Shown here piece by piece: positions 1 through 8,438 of a stretch of 64,000 nt of DNA. The position numbers and the translations under genes are program-made. Every line of letters starts with the position of its first letter. Position 1 is the first letter of the stretch. The DNA lies in NCBI RefSeq assembly GCF_030540775.2, contig NZ_CP141266.1:3211001-3275000 (forward strand), in the 5' to 3' direction. The notes under the pieces were generated by a model. The model ran no database searches, was not told the DNA's origin, and worked only from the letters and a program-made list of their open reading frames with translations. This DNA comes from Flavivirga abyssicola (GTDB taxonomy: Bacteria > Bacteroidota > Bacteroidia > Flavobacteriales > Flavobacteriaceae).

Positions 1-567
1 TTTTGGCATGGTTGCGGAAAATAACCAAGTGCTTTTGTCTTCAGGGGTATGAGAAAGTATATCCGTTATATCTTCCTTAAAACCCATATTCAGCATCTCA
101 TCAGCTTCATCTAAAACAGAATATTGTATTTTAGAAATATCAACCATACGTCTGCTAATCATATCCTTCATACGTCCAGGAGTCGCTACAATAATTTGCG
201 CGCCTCTTTTCACCTCTCTAGCTTGGTCAGTAATACTAGATCCACCATAAATAGCAACGACATTAAGGCCTTTACAATACTTTCCGTATTGCTTCATTTC
301 GTTGGTAATCTGTAAACAAAGCTCTCTAGTTGGAGATAAAATTAAACCTTGTGTAGTTCTGCTATTGACATCAATTTTTTCTAGCATAGGGAAACCAAAT
401 GCTGCTGTTTTACCAGTTCCTGTTTGGGCTAATGCCACTAAATCTGATTCAGACTCTAATAAAATTGGGATTGCTTTTTCTTGGACTTCACTTGGTTTTA
501 TAAACCCTAAATCTGTAATTGCTTGTAATAGGTCGTCATTAAGACCTAATTCTTGGAATGTGCTCAT
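1..567 (-). CDS. DEAD-box ATP-dependent RNA helicase (partial, 3' end outside window)
   Basis: The 189 visible residues are the first RecA-like domain of a DEAD-box RNA helicase, which unwinds RNA duplexes in ribosome assembly, decay or cold adaptation. In order: a Q-motif region (GFIKPSEVQ), Walker A AQTGTGKT, motif Ia PTRELC, Ib TPGR, motif II LDEADEM and motif III SAT near the truncated end. The ATG at 567 gives a normal N-terminus (MSTFQELGLNDDLLQ). Everything after the SAT motif, including the second RecA domain and any basic tail that would separate the RhlE, DeaD and CsdA types, lies beyond base 1, so no symbol is given. A -7 promoter element lies about 130 bases upstream, implying a long 5' leader. 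Confidence 0.93.
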   Translation of the reverse strand, partial: MSTFQELGLNDDLLQAITDLGFIKPSEVQEKAIPILLESESDLVALAQTGTGKTAAFGFPMLEKIDVNSRTTQGLILSPTRELCLQITNEMKQYGKYCKGLNVVAIYGGSSITDQAREVKRGAQIIVATPGRMKDMISRRMVDISKIQYSVLDEADEMLNMGFKEDITDILSHTPEDKSTWLFSATMPK

Positions 568-652
568 TCTTGTATAAGTATTCGATTATGTTATGTAGTG
601 TTACATAAAGAAGCGAATCGACATACTTAACCTTAAACTTCTAATAACACAC

Positions 653-687
653 CCTCACTCTGAGGAATTTAACTCACTTTCTGAGTT
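653..687 (-). promoter_or_regulatory. Two hairpins in the helicase 5' leader
   Basis: Between the putative promoter and the helicase start, the sequence holds two adjacent small inverted repeats: CCTCAnnnTGAGG (653-665) and AACTCAnnnnnTGAGTT (671-687). Cold-induced DEAD-box helicase mRNAs in other bacteria have long structured leaders, so a regulatory role is plausible. It is inferred only from position and symmetry. Confidence 0.35.
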
Positions 688-695
688 TCAAGCGG

Positions 696-703
696 CAAAG
701 GTA
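696..703 (-). promoter_or_regulatory. Bacteroidota -7 promoter element for the helicase
   Basis: The minus-strand octamer TACCTTTG matches the Bacteroidota sigma-ABfr -7 consensus TAnnTTTG. It predicts a transcript start near 688 and a leader of roughly 120 bases before the ATG at 567. Confidence 0.5.
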
Positions 704-717
704 AGCTTTTTTTATTT

Positions 718-756
718 GTCATTCTCGCGAAGGTGGGAATCTTATTAATTGAATTT
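718..756. repeat. Dispersed intergenic repeat, copy 1
   Basis: A stretch starting GTCATTCTCGCGAAGG and ending TTAATTGAATTTC closely resembles the start of the repeat at 10682-10771. A weaker relative lies at 34690-34730. It lies in the 340-base gap between the helicase and a lipoprotein gene. The rest of that gap holds only the promoter, the leader hairpins and a terminator. Confidence 0.5.
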
Positions 757-856
757 CTAATAAATATTTTTTTTGGTATTATAACATGCTTTTACGATAT
801 CGTGTCTACCTTTTGTTTTCGCTCAAGATAAGCTTCCGTAATCATTAAATCGCACC

Positions 857-885
857 AAAAAAAATCCCGAAACCTCGGGATTTTT
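857..885. terminator. Bidirectional-looking intrinsic terminator
   Basis: Stem ATCCCGA / TCGGGAT with a 4-base loop, flanked by an A-run on the left and a T-run on the right, lies just downstream of the minus-strand lipoprotein gene ending at 908. It would work for that gene. Confidence 0.7.
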
Positions 886-907
886 ATAAAAAGGATTAAC
901 AATAAAG

Positions 908-1423
908 CTAAATACATTCTCTTTCATAGTTTGTAGCTTCTGTATCGTTTGTTGGTGTTTCGCCTTCTGTAAATGTTGTGTCCGATATTATTGTTAATTT
1001 ATAAGCACCATCAAACCCAGCACTCAAGCTCCAATCTCTAGCAACGGCCAAATTATAAATACCAGTTTCAGAAATATTAACGTTAGTAACAGATACACTT
1101 TCATCTTGTGTAGTACATCCATAATAAGTAAGTTTACCTTCGGTAAGTAAGTTTGGACCGCCAAACTCTCCAAAATCAGCAGATAAATCTAACGAAACAA
1201 CAGACTTGCCTGTGATATTTTCGATACTTATTGATATTCTGGTTCCTTCTTTAAATTCAAATTGATAAATATCCTCGCAGGTTTCAGACAAATTACAGTT
1301 CCATTCCTCTGTTGTTTCGAACAATGTAAGACCTTTGTCTATAGGGGTGTCATCATCTTTGGAGCAATTGGCAAAAAGTACAGCTAATAGTATTATTACA
1401 GTGTTTTTAATTTGAGTTCTCAT
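908..1423 (-). CDS. Hypothetical secreted lipoprotein
   Basis: The 171-residue product starts with a lipoprotein signal (MRTQIKNTVIILLAVLFANC): hydrophobic core, then a lipobox-like LFANC with Cys20, followed by the acidic SKDDD typical of surface-exposed Bacteroidota lipoproteins. The mature part has several cysteines (NCNLSETCEDI, YGCTTQDES, final ECI) and beta-rich composition with Thr/Glu-rich ends. The central phrases (SGKSVVSLDLSADF-like, TGIYNLAVARDW) suggest a small beta-sandwich. I recognise no family. It is a single gene with its own terminator. Confidence 0.75.
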   Translation of the reverse strand: MRTQIKNTVIILLAVLFANCSKDDDTPIDKGLTLFETTEEWNCNLSETCEDIYQFEFKEGTRISISIENITGKSVVSLDLSADFGEFGGPNLLTEGKLTYYGCTTQDESVSVTNVNISETGIYNLAVARDWSLSAGFDGAYKLTIISDTTFTEGETPTNDTEATNYERECI

Positions 1424-1574
1424 GACTAGATTAATTAATGTTTTACATGTTTACATCAACTAGGCCATGAGAATGTTACCCTTTTTAGAAAAAAATAATA
1501 TGTTTTTATGAAATTTACTTATAAAATCATGTGTGAGATACTATGGTAAAAACCTATTAGATACCTAATTTTTC

Positions 1575-2807
1575 TTAGGCTCTTAAATTCCTAATCCGTT
1601 CCAACAAAGTAGGATGCGAATAATGCATAAATACATAAGCAGGGTGTGGTGTTAAGTTACTCAAACTATTTTTAGAAAGTTTTTTAAGCGATGTAATTAA
1701 AGGTTCTCCTTTATAGGTGTTTTTGGCATAATCATCCGCCTGGTATTCAAACTTTCTGGAAAATACATTCATAATTAAACCTGTAATTTCAGAAATAGGG
1801 GAGTATAGTAACCCAAAAGCAATAAGTCCAATATGAAAACTTGGAATGTCTACACCTAAAGCATTTGATAATAATGGATTTGAAATAAAAAGCGATAAAA
1901 TAAAAAGCGTTAAACCTGTTAGTAAAATAGAAGCAAACAAATTAAAAATAATATGTTTTTTCTTATAATGTCCAACTTCGTGTGCTAATACAGCAACTAT
2001 TTCTTCGTCATCTAAATCATTAATTAGAGTATCATAAAGTGTCACGCGTTTTTCACTACCAAATCCAGAGAAATAGGCATTTGCTTTTGTACTGCGTTTA
2101 GAGCCATCAATCACAAATATTTTGTCCAGTTTAAAACCAACTGTTTGTGCATATTCAGAAATTTTATCTCGTAAACCCCCATCTTCTAAAGGGGTTTGTT
2201 TATTGAATAATGGTACGATAAGTTTTGAGTAAAACATATTCATAAATAAAGTGAATAGTGCTACCAATCCCCAAGCATAAAGCCAAAAATGATTGCCAGT
2301 AACTTGATAAAACCAAATGATAAGTGCTAAAATACCACCACCAACAAGGGCCATCATCAACCAGCCTTTTATTTTATCAAGAATAAATGTTTTAATGGTA
2401 GTTTTATTAAATCCAAATTTTTCTTCAATAACAAAGGTGCTATAATAAGAAAAAGGTGTAGACACTATATCACTACCAATCATAATAATTCCAAAGAAAA
2501 TAAGCGCAATAATAATTGGATTATCACTATAACCTCGTGCTATATTATCTACAAATTCAAACCCGTCAAAAAGCAAAAAACCTAAAGTTAAAAGAATAGA
2601 AAATGTAGATGTTAAAATCCCAAATTTATAATTGGTTGCTTTATAATTCTGTGATTTTTTATACTCAGCTACATCATAAACATCTTTTAAATCTTCTGGA
2701 AGTGTGTCATTAAAATGCTTGGCATTTAAAGCATCTAAGATTTTATCAACTAAAAAGTTAATTATAAGTATAGCAATGATGATGTAAAATAAAGTTGTAG
2801 ATGTCAT
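1575..2807 (-). CDS. M48 family metallopeptidase (Ste24/CAAX-type)
   Basis: A 410-residue integral membrane zinc endopeptidase of the Ste24/M48A type, cleaving membrane or lipidated substrates within the inner membrane. Several hydrophobic segments surround the catalytic HEVGH motif (context VLAHEVGHYKKKH). A third zinc ligand is expected at the Glu of FEYQADDYA about 70 residues later, as in Ste24. The ATG at 2807 (MTSTTLFYIIIAIL) is chosen over the upstream TTG at 2825, because the protein then begins directly with the first membrane helix, as is usual in the family. It is followed by no obvious partner, and the methyltransferase gene upstream is separately spaced. Confidence 0.93.
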   Translation of the reverse strand: MTSTTLFYIIIAILIINFLVDKILDALNAKHFNDTLPEDLKDVYDVAEYKKSQNYKATNYKFGILTSTFSILLTLGFLLFDGFEFVDNIARGYSDNPIIIALIFFGIIMIGSDIVSTPFSYYSTFVIEEKFGFNKTTIKTFILDKIKGWLMMALVGGGILALIIWFYQVTGNHFWLYAWGLVALFTLFMNMFYSKLIVPLFNKQTPLEDGGLRDKISEYAQTVGFKLDKIFVIDGSKRSTKANAYFSGFGSEKRVTLYDTLINDLDDEEIVAVLAHEVGHYKKKHIIFNLFASILLTGLTLFILSLFISNPLLSNALGVDIPSFHIGLIAFGLLYSPISEITGLIMNVFSRKFEYQADDYAKNTYKGEPLITSLKKLSKNSLSNLTPHPAYVFMHYSHPTLLERIRNLRA

Positions 2808-2897
2808 ATATAATTTAAATTTCAATATGTTAAGCTCAAAAACCCAAAAGCATTTAATTGAGTTTTGTTATTCATATTTTGGGGTGTTGCGAGATTT

Positions 2898-3698
2898 TCA
2901 AAGAAAATTTCTCTGTCTTTTCGCTTCAAAAATAAGAATTCCCGCAGCAACAGACACATTCATAGAGTCTATTTCACCTTGCATGGGGATAATAATGTTT
3001 TGAGTCGAACTTTCTAACCATTCATTACTTAATCCAGTTGCTTCTGTACCAACAACAATGGCAGCCGATTTTGTAAAATCTTGAGTATGATATTCAACAG
3101 AGGCTTGTAAAGCAGCACAGTAAATATTAATAGTATTTTCTTTTAAAAAAGCAATAATTTCTGAAGTACTACCAGTAGCAATTTGATTTGTAAACACGCA
3201 ACCCACACTAGACCTTATAATATTTGGATTATATAAATCCGTTTTAGGGTTAGCGATTATAACAGCATCTGCATTTGCTGCATCTGCAGTTCTTAAAATA
3301 GCGCCAATATTTCCAGGTTTTTCGGGAGCTTCAGCAACCAGAATTAAAGGGTTTTTGGTGTTGAATTTTAAATTGGTTATGCTATGATTTCTACTTTTAG
3401 CAACAGCAAGAACGCCCTCAGTAGTATTTCGATAGGCTAATTTTTGATACACTTCTTTAGAGATTTCTATGATGTTTAGCTGTTTGTTTTTTAAGTCGTT
3501 TAGTTGTTCTAAAGAGAATAATTCAGGATATATTAGAATCGTTTCTAATTCATAATCACCTTTTAATGCTAATGAAATTTCACGCTTGCCTTCAATTAAA
3601 AATGAGCCACTTTTTCTTCGATCTCGTGACTTATCGATTAATTGAGTGAGTTGTCGAATAAATGTGTTTTGTGTGCTGGTTATTAACTTTGTAGACAA
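2898..3698 (-). CDS. TrmH/SpoU family RNA 2'-O-methyltransferase
   Basis: A 266-residue SPOUT-fold methyltransferase that puts a methyl group from S-adenosylmethionine on a ribose 2'-OH of rRNA or tRNA. The N-terminal third is a substrate-binding domain (SGSFLIEGKREISLAL). The catalytic domain has motif 1 (EKPGNIGAILRTADAANAD), motif 2 (VVGTEATGLSNEWL) and motif 3 (IPMQGEIDSMNVSVAAGIL), the trefoil-knot cofactor site. The start is a TTG at 3698; later in-frame ATGs would remove the N-terminal domain. The exact target nucleotide cannot be read from sequence. A minus-strand TAAATTTG element at 3721-3728 could be its promoter. Confidence 0.93.
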   Translation of the reverse strand: MSTKLITSTQNTFIRQLTQLIDKSRDRRKSGSFLIEGKREISLALKGDYELETILIYPELFSLEQLNDLKNKQLNIIEISKEVYQKLAYRNTTEGVLAVAKSRNHSITNLKFNTKNPLILVAEAPEKPGNIGAILRTADAANADAVIIANPKTDLYNPNIIRSSVGCVFTNQIATGSTSEIIAFLKENTINIYCAALQASVEYHTQDFTKSAAIVVGTEATGLSNEWLESSTQNIIIPMQGEIDSMNVSVAAGILIFEAKRQRNFL

Positions 3699-3736
3699 TT
3701 ATTAGCTAGTTTTGTTTTTACAAATTTACTATAAAT

Positions 3737-6346
3737 ATGAAACAAGTATTACTATTCTCTCTTTTCATTTTATTTTCTTTTTCTGTTTACTCTCAAGTAC
3801 AAGGACCACCGCCACCTTGTGGGTACACACCAGCATATGCCTGTGATGATAATGATGATGGTTTTGCTGTATTTAATTTAGTAGACTCATTTCCTTTTGA
3901 AACATTTTGTAGAGTTGATAAAGGTTTACCAAAGCAGTATTATCCAATTGTTTATTATCTAACTAGAGAGGATATGTTAAATGAAACAAACCCTATAGTA
4001 AATCCAGAAAGTTTCATAAATGTTTCAACTCCTCAAACTATCTATTATAGAGCAAATAAAATTGTACCAGATGATATTGAATATTTAGCTAGCGAAAATC
4101 CTATTGAAGTTAAAAGAATATTAACCAATATACCAAGTTTGGATGTTTACGATAATGATTCAGATGGTATTGCAACTTTCGATTTAACAACGGTTGATGT
4201 ATTTTGCGGGACTAATAGTAAAGATGACTATACGGTTACTTATCATGAATCTAAGACTGATGTTGATAATGGAATCAATGCTATTCCAAATCCTTCGAGT
4301 TTTGTAAATAAAACGAATGCTGATTATATTTATGTGAGAGTGGAACATAATAGTTCTGACTATGTTGAAGTCTCCTCTTTTTTTTATTTAAGAGTTTTGT
4401 TTGCCAAGGCTAGCACTCCTGGTAATATTAGTGTTTGTGATGATGATCAGGATGGTATAATTGCTACAGATTTAGCAACGTACGATGTTACTATTTTAGG
4501 GGATCAAAACTCGGATAATTTTACTGTTTCTTATTACTTAACACAAGCTGATGCGGAAACTAAAATGAATCAATTACCTACGATTTATAATATTTCAAAT
4601 TCTGAAACAATATATGCCAGGGTAGATGAAAGTATTGGAGGAACTTATTCAGTAACTTCATTTAGTTTTTCTGTTTATATACCACCATTGGTAAGCCTTT
4701 TAGAACCTTATGAAATTTGTGATGATGAAAGTGGTGATGGATTTGCGTTATTTGATTTATCTGTAATTCGTAATCAAATTAACAGTGGAGGAATTATATA
4801 TGATATCTCTTTTCATACAGATAAGGATGATGAATATGGTAGCAGTATTGATGAAAATTATACTAATACCACTAATCCTCAAACCATATATGTCGATGTT
4901 GAAGATATGGAAGGTTATGGATGTTTTACTATTTTAGAATTACAATTAATTGTTCAAGATTGTACAACGAAAGGCATAATAGAAGTTAATGCATTTTACG
5001 ATGCCAATAGTAACTCTGCTTTTGAAAATGATGAAATAAACTTTTTAAATGGAACGCTTACTTATGAGAAAAATAATAATGGTGTTCAACATGTTCTATA
5101 TTCGTCTAATGGTATATTCAATATTATAAGTGATGATGAAAATAACACGTATGATATTAGTTATAATATATTTACAGAATATGATGCTTGCTATGATATT
5201 ACTACGGTATCGTATGATGATATAAGTGTTTTAAATGGAAGTACGGCTAATTACGACTTTCCTGTTACTAAAGTGCAAGAATGTGGAGATATAGCTGTTT
5301 ATTTAGCCTCTTATGCACCTCCAAGACCCGGATTTGATTATTATAATCGTTTAATAATCAAAAATAAAGGTTTGGAAACAGTGTCTTCGGGTACAATTGA
5401 ATTTGTTCATGATCCATTAGTAACATTTAATGAGGTTACTAATGTTAATTCAGGGTACAGTGTAAACAATACAGCGAGTGGTTTTACTTTAGATTTTGTC
5501 GATTTAAAGCCTAATGAACAACAAGCAGTTATAGTCAGCATGAATGTTCCTATACCTACGAGTTTAGGAACTTTATTGACAAACACAGCGACATATTCAG
5601 TTACAGATTTGTCAACTGAAAATAACACGTCTATATTATCAGAAACGGTAATAGGATCGTACGATCCAAACGATATTGCAGAGTCCCATGGTCCAGAGAT
5701 TCTTTATGATGAGTTTGGGAATAATGATTATTTATATTACACCGTTAGATTTCAAAACGTTGGAACTGCTGATGCTATAAATGTATCTATTGATAATACA
5801 TTGAATGCGAAATTGGATAAGTCGACCATTCAAATGCTGAGTGCAAGTCATGATTATGTTTTTACAAGAATAGATAGCCAATTAAATTGGAAATTTGATA
5901 ATATTCATTTGCCAAGTGAGGATATGGATGAGCCCAATAGTCATGGTTATGTCTATTATAAAATAAAACCCTTAGCTGGTTATAGTGTTGGAGATATCAT
6001 ACCGAATACAGCTGAAATTTATTTTGATTTTAATCCAGCCGTTATAACCAATACATTTAATACAGAATTTACCACTACATTAAGCAATAAAAAGTTTAAC
6101 AAGTTTAACGTATCAATTTCACCTAATCCAGCAACAGATATTGTTGAATTAAAGTTTGATAAAAATATTAGTGATAAAATAAATGTAAGTATTTATAATA
6201 TTCAGGGAAAATTGATATTAAATTCAATAAAGGCATTACAAGGTAATATTGCACAAATAAATGTGTCATCCTTAAAAAGAGGTATGTACTTTTTAAAGAT
6301 AAATAATAATATTAATGATGTTACACAAAAATTGATTGTTAAATAA
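3737..6346 (+). CDS. Large T9SS-secreted adhesin-like protein with DUF7619-type and CTD sorting domains
   Basis: The 869-residue protein has a Sec signal peptide (MKQVLLFSLFILFSFSVYSQ, cut after about 20). Four tandem modules of about 90 residues follow, each opening with an acidic motif like CDDNDDGFAVFNL, YDNDSDGIATFDL, CDDDQDGIIATDL or CDDESGDGFALFDL. These resemble calcium-binding gliding/adhesion repeats in flavobacterial surface proteins. After a middle beta-sandwich region comes a conserved block beginning GSYDPNDIAESHGPEIL and ending EIYFDFNPAVITNTFNT, the DUF7619 type common just before type A sorting signals. The last 80 residues (SISPNPATDIVELKF to KLIVK) are a type IX secretion CTD. 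It is probably displayed on the cell surface. A strong terminator follows. Confidence 0.88.
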   Translation: MKQVLLFSLFILFSFSVYSQVQGPPPPCGYTPAYACDDNDDGFAVFNLVDSFPFETFCRVDKGLPKQYYPIVYYLTREDMLNETNPIVNPESFINVSTPQTIYYRANKIVPDDIEYLASENPIEVKRILTNIPSLDVYDNDSDGIATFDLTTVDVFCGTNSKDDYTVTYHESKTDVDNGINAIPNPSSFVNKTNADYIYVRVEHNSSDYVEVSSFFYLRVLFAKASTPGNISVCDDDQDGIIATDLATYDVTILGDQNSDNFTVSYYLTQADAETKMNQLPTIYNISNSETIYARVDESIGGTYSVTSFSFSVYIPPLVSLLEPYEICDDESGDGFALFDLSVIRNQINSGGIIYDISFHTDKDDEYGSSIDENYTNTTNPQTIYVDVEDMEGYGCFTILELQLIVQDCTTKGIIEVNAFYDANSNSAFENDEINFLNGTLTYEKNNNGVQHVLYSSNGIFNIISDDENNTYDISYNIFTEYDACYDITTVSYDDISVLNGSTANYDFPVTKVQECGDIAVYLASYAPPRPGFDYYNRLIIKNKGLETVSSGTIEFVHDPLVTFNEVTNVNSGYSVNNTASGFTLDFVDLKPNEQQAVIVSMNVPIPTSLGTLLTNTATYSVTDLSTENNTSILSETVIGSYDPNDIAESHGPEILYDEFGNNDYLYYTVRFQNVGTADAINVSIDNTLNAKLDKSTIQMLSASHDYVFTRIDSQLNWKFDNIHLPSEDMDEPNSHGYVYYKIKPLAGYSVGDIIPNTAEIYFDFNPAVITNTFNTEFTTTLSNKKFNKFNVSISPNPATDIVELKFDKNISDKINVSIYNIQGKLILNSIKALQGNIAQINVSSLKRGMYFLKINNNINDVTQKLIVK

Positions 6347-6370
6347 TATATAGTTTTAACCTTATTTATT

Positions 6371-6405
6371 AAAAAAAGCTTCAGATTTAATCTGAAGCTT
6401 TTTTT
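6371..6405 (+). terminator. Intrinsic terminator of the T9SS adhesin gene
   Basis: A perfect 16-bp stem (AAAAAAAGCTTCAGAT paired with its complement) with a 3-base loop ends in a T-run, 25 bases after the stop codon. Its symmetry allows it to act in both directions. Confidence 0.88.
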
Positions 6406-6417
6406 GTTGTAAAGAAG

Positions 6418-6425
6418 TACTTTTG
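6418..6425 (+). promoter_or_regulatory. -7 promoter element for the DUF6503-like lipoprotein
   Basis: TACTTTTG matches TAnnTTTG and lies directly behind the preceding terminator, 38 bases before the ATG at 6464. Confidence 0.5.
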
Positions 6426-6463
6426 TAACCGACAAAAAGAATCAACTAATTCAAAATATAAAA

Positions 6464-7258
6464 ATGAAAAATATACTTTTTTTAGCGATCATAGTTTTGT
6501 TTGTATCCTGTAAAAAGAATTCAGGTACTAAAGAGACTATAAGCTATTCTGAAGAGCATCTAGATGTAACCACAAGTATCTATCCAGAAAATATATCAAA
6601 GGTCTTTAAAGCCCACGGAGGTTTAGATACATGGAATAAGATGCAGGGTTTGGTATTTGAAATAGAGCATCCTGAAGGTAACGAAAAGACAACAACAGCT
6701 TTAAAAAGTAGGGAATCACTAATTGAAACAGAAACCTTTAAAATTGGTTTTGATGGTAATCATGTATGGTTAAAACAACAAGACTCATTAGCATATAAAG
6801 GGAATGCCAGATTTTATTATAATTTGATGTTTTATTTTTATACTATGCCTTTTATATTGGCAGATGATGGAATAATTTATGATGAAGTAGAACCTTTAGT
6901 GTTTGAGGGTGAATCATATCCAGGAATTAAGGTTTCTTATGAAAGTGGGGTAGGAGAGTCTTCAGAAGATGAATATGTTTTGTATTATGATCCAGAGACT
7001 AATAAAATGACGTGGTTAAGCTATACCGTCACTTATTTTTCAAAAGAAAAAAGTAAGAATTTTAGATATATAAACTATAGTGACTGGCAAACTATAGAAG
7101 GACTGTTATTACCAAAAACGTTGACATGGTACAATTACGAAAACAATGTGCCCACGACAAAGAAAAACGATATGAAGTTTATTAATATTAAACTTTCCAC
7201 CGACAAACCAAATGCAGCTCTTTTTAAAGTTCCAGAAGGCGCAACGCTTGTAGAATAA
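6464..7258 (+). CDS. DUF6503-like lipoprotein
   Basis: A 264-residue exported lipoprotein: hydrophobic signal with lipobox FVSC (Cys16) followed by KKNSG. The mature protein has the phrase ISKVFKAHGGLDTWNKMQGLVFEIE near its start. The body is Tyr/Trp-rich beta sheet (GFDGNHVWLKQQD, DEYVLYYDPETNKMTWLSY) and it ends KVPEGATLVE. This pattern, an outer-membrane lipoprotein resembling LolA/LppX-type half-barrels, fits the DUF6503 family as I remember it, but the assignment is from recall. Function is unknown. It is convergent with the next gene, with one base between the stop codons. Confidence 0.8.
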   Translation: MKNILFLAIIVLFVSCKKNSGTKETISYSEEHLDVTTSIYPENISKVFKAHGGLDTWNKMQGLVFEIEHPEGNEKTTTALKSRESLIETETFKIGFDGNHVWLKQQDSLAYKGNARFYYNLMFYFYTMPFILADDGIIYDEVEPLVFEGESYPGIKVSYESGVGESSEDEYVLYYDPETNKMTWLSYTVTYFSKEKSKNFRYINYSDWQTIEGLLLPKTLTWYNYENNVPTTKKNDMKFINIKLSTDKPNAALFKVPEGATLVE

Positions 7259-7259
7259 T

Positions 7260-8327
7260 CTACAAGTTTTCAGTTTCGAAATAATTAACTAATAGAGCAA
7301 CCACATAGCTGTAACTTTCCATGCCTTTATTCTGGTTATTGGCTTTTAAAAAGTTACCATAGAATAGTTTGAATAAAGGTTCGGTAGGGTTTTCATGAGC
7401 ATCCCAAAACTCACGAATTTCTCTATAATTTTTCAAAATACCTTTATTTACATCTGCAACCATATCTTCATATATGCATGGGTCGCGTCTGTAAATTTCA
7501 TTCAAGCAAAAACGTAAACCAAAGGTGAAGCCTGTGTATCTAAAATACACATCATCATGACTTATAGCTGCCATGCACCCAATAAAATTAGCTTCATTTT
7601 CGGCTGCATAACCTAATTGATGAGCAATTTCATGAGATGAAGTAGTAGGTACTTTATAGACTGGAATTAATCCATTAACCTGAGCTTCGTTGGTAAATGG
7701 GTTTAAGTAGCCACTAAACCCCATATAAGTTAGTGGGTAACTGTATAATGATTTTTTTACACTTTTTGGGACATATTCCAAATAAGGAAATACCTGTTTT
7801 AAATTTTCATAACCCACAGGAGTCATCTTTAATACTTCACTTTTGCTATAAGGCAAGTCAACTTTAATCGTGTCATTTTTAGCAATTTTTAAATGAAGGG
7901 CATTCGATTTTTTAATCAATTTTTCAGTCACAAAAATTAATTGTTCGGTAGTATAGTCATTAGCAATATCTAAACTTTTATGTAATGGTAATCGGTAATA
8001 ATTAAATCCCCAAAATAGGTGAAATACAAAGTACATAATTGCTATGGCCGAAAACACATCTACAAACCATTGTTTTGTATTTTTTCTTAATTGTTTTCGG
8101 TTTTTATAAAACCAACGAACGATGTAAATAATGGAAAGCGTATAAACCAAATCACCAAATGAAAAGGGTAACCAGCCTAAGGTATACCTAAAAATTTTTG
8201 AAATAAAGGGGTAGATTCCATTACTGTAAAATTGCTCTACAAATTCAGGATACTTAGACATCCATTTTATTAATACATATTGCGGAATTAACGATAGCGC
8301 TAATAAGGTCTTTTTCTTCTTCAACAT
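7260..8327 (-). CDS. DUF3810 domain-containing membrane metalloprotease-like protein
   Basis: The 355-residue protein has three N-terminal membrane segments (about residues 8-25, 50-70 and 88-108) and a soluble domain bearing SSHEIAHQLGYAAENEANF. The HExxH plus a downstream Glu in NEANF is a zinc-metalloprotease signature, and DUF3810 proteins carry it throughout Bacteroidota. Conserved GFNYYRLPLH and GYLNPFTNEAQVNG blocks also fit. The substrate is unknown. A minus-strand TACTTTTG at 8332-8339 lies only 5 bases upstream of the ATG, so the transcript may be nearly leaderless if that element is real. Confidence 0.9.
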   Translation of the reverse strand: MLKKKKTLLALSLIPQYVLIKWMSKYPEFVEQFYSNGIYPFISKIFRYTLGWLPFSFGDLVYTLSIIYIVRWFYKNRKQLRKNTKQWFVDVFSAIAIMYFVFHLFWGFNYYRLPLHKSLDIANDYTTEQLIFVTEKLIKKSNALHLKIAKNDTIKVDLPYSKSEVLKMTPVGYENLKQVFPYLEYVPKSVKKSLYSYPLTYMGFSGYLNPFTNEAQVNGLIPVYKVPTTSSHEIAHQLGYAAENEANFIGCMAAISHDDVYFRYTGFTFGLRFCLNEIYRRDPCIYEDMVADVNKGILKNYREIREFWDAHENPTEPLFKLFYGNFLKANNQNKGMESYSYVVALLVNYFETENL

Positions 8328-8409
8328 CTACCAAAAGTAATAAAAATTAGTACCCAATAACAGCTGTTTTTTCAATTAAGAGTTTTAGTTAATGTCGAAG
8401 CAATTTTGC

Positions 8410-8417
8410 TACCTTTG
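8410..8417 (+). promoter_or_regulatory. -7 promoter element for pepD
   Basis: TACCTTTG followed by C is a perfect TAnnTTTG match, 21 bases before the ATG at 8439. It also rules out the upstream in-frame TTG at 8406 as start, since that codon would precede the transcript start. Confidence 0.65.
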
Positions 8418-8438
8418 CACAACTTTATAAATAATACT

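Noticed and set aside
8406-8438. TTG start adding 11 residues to PepD
   Set aside because: It lies before the predicted transcript start set by TACCTTTG at 8410-8417.
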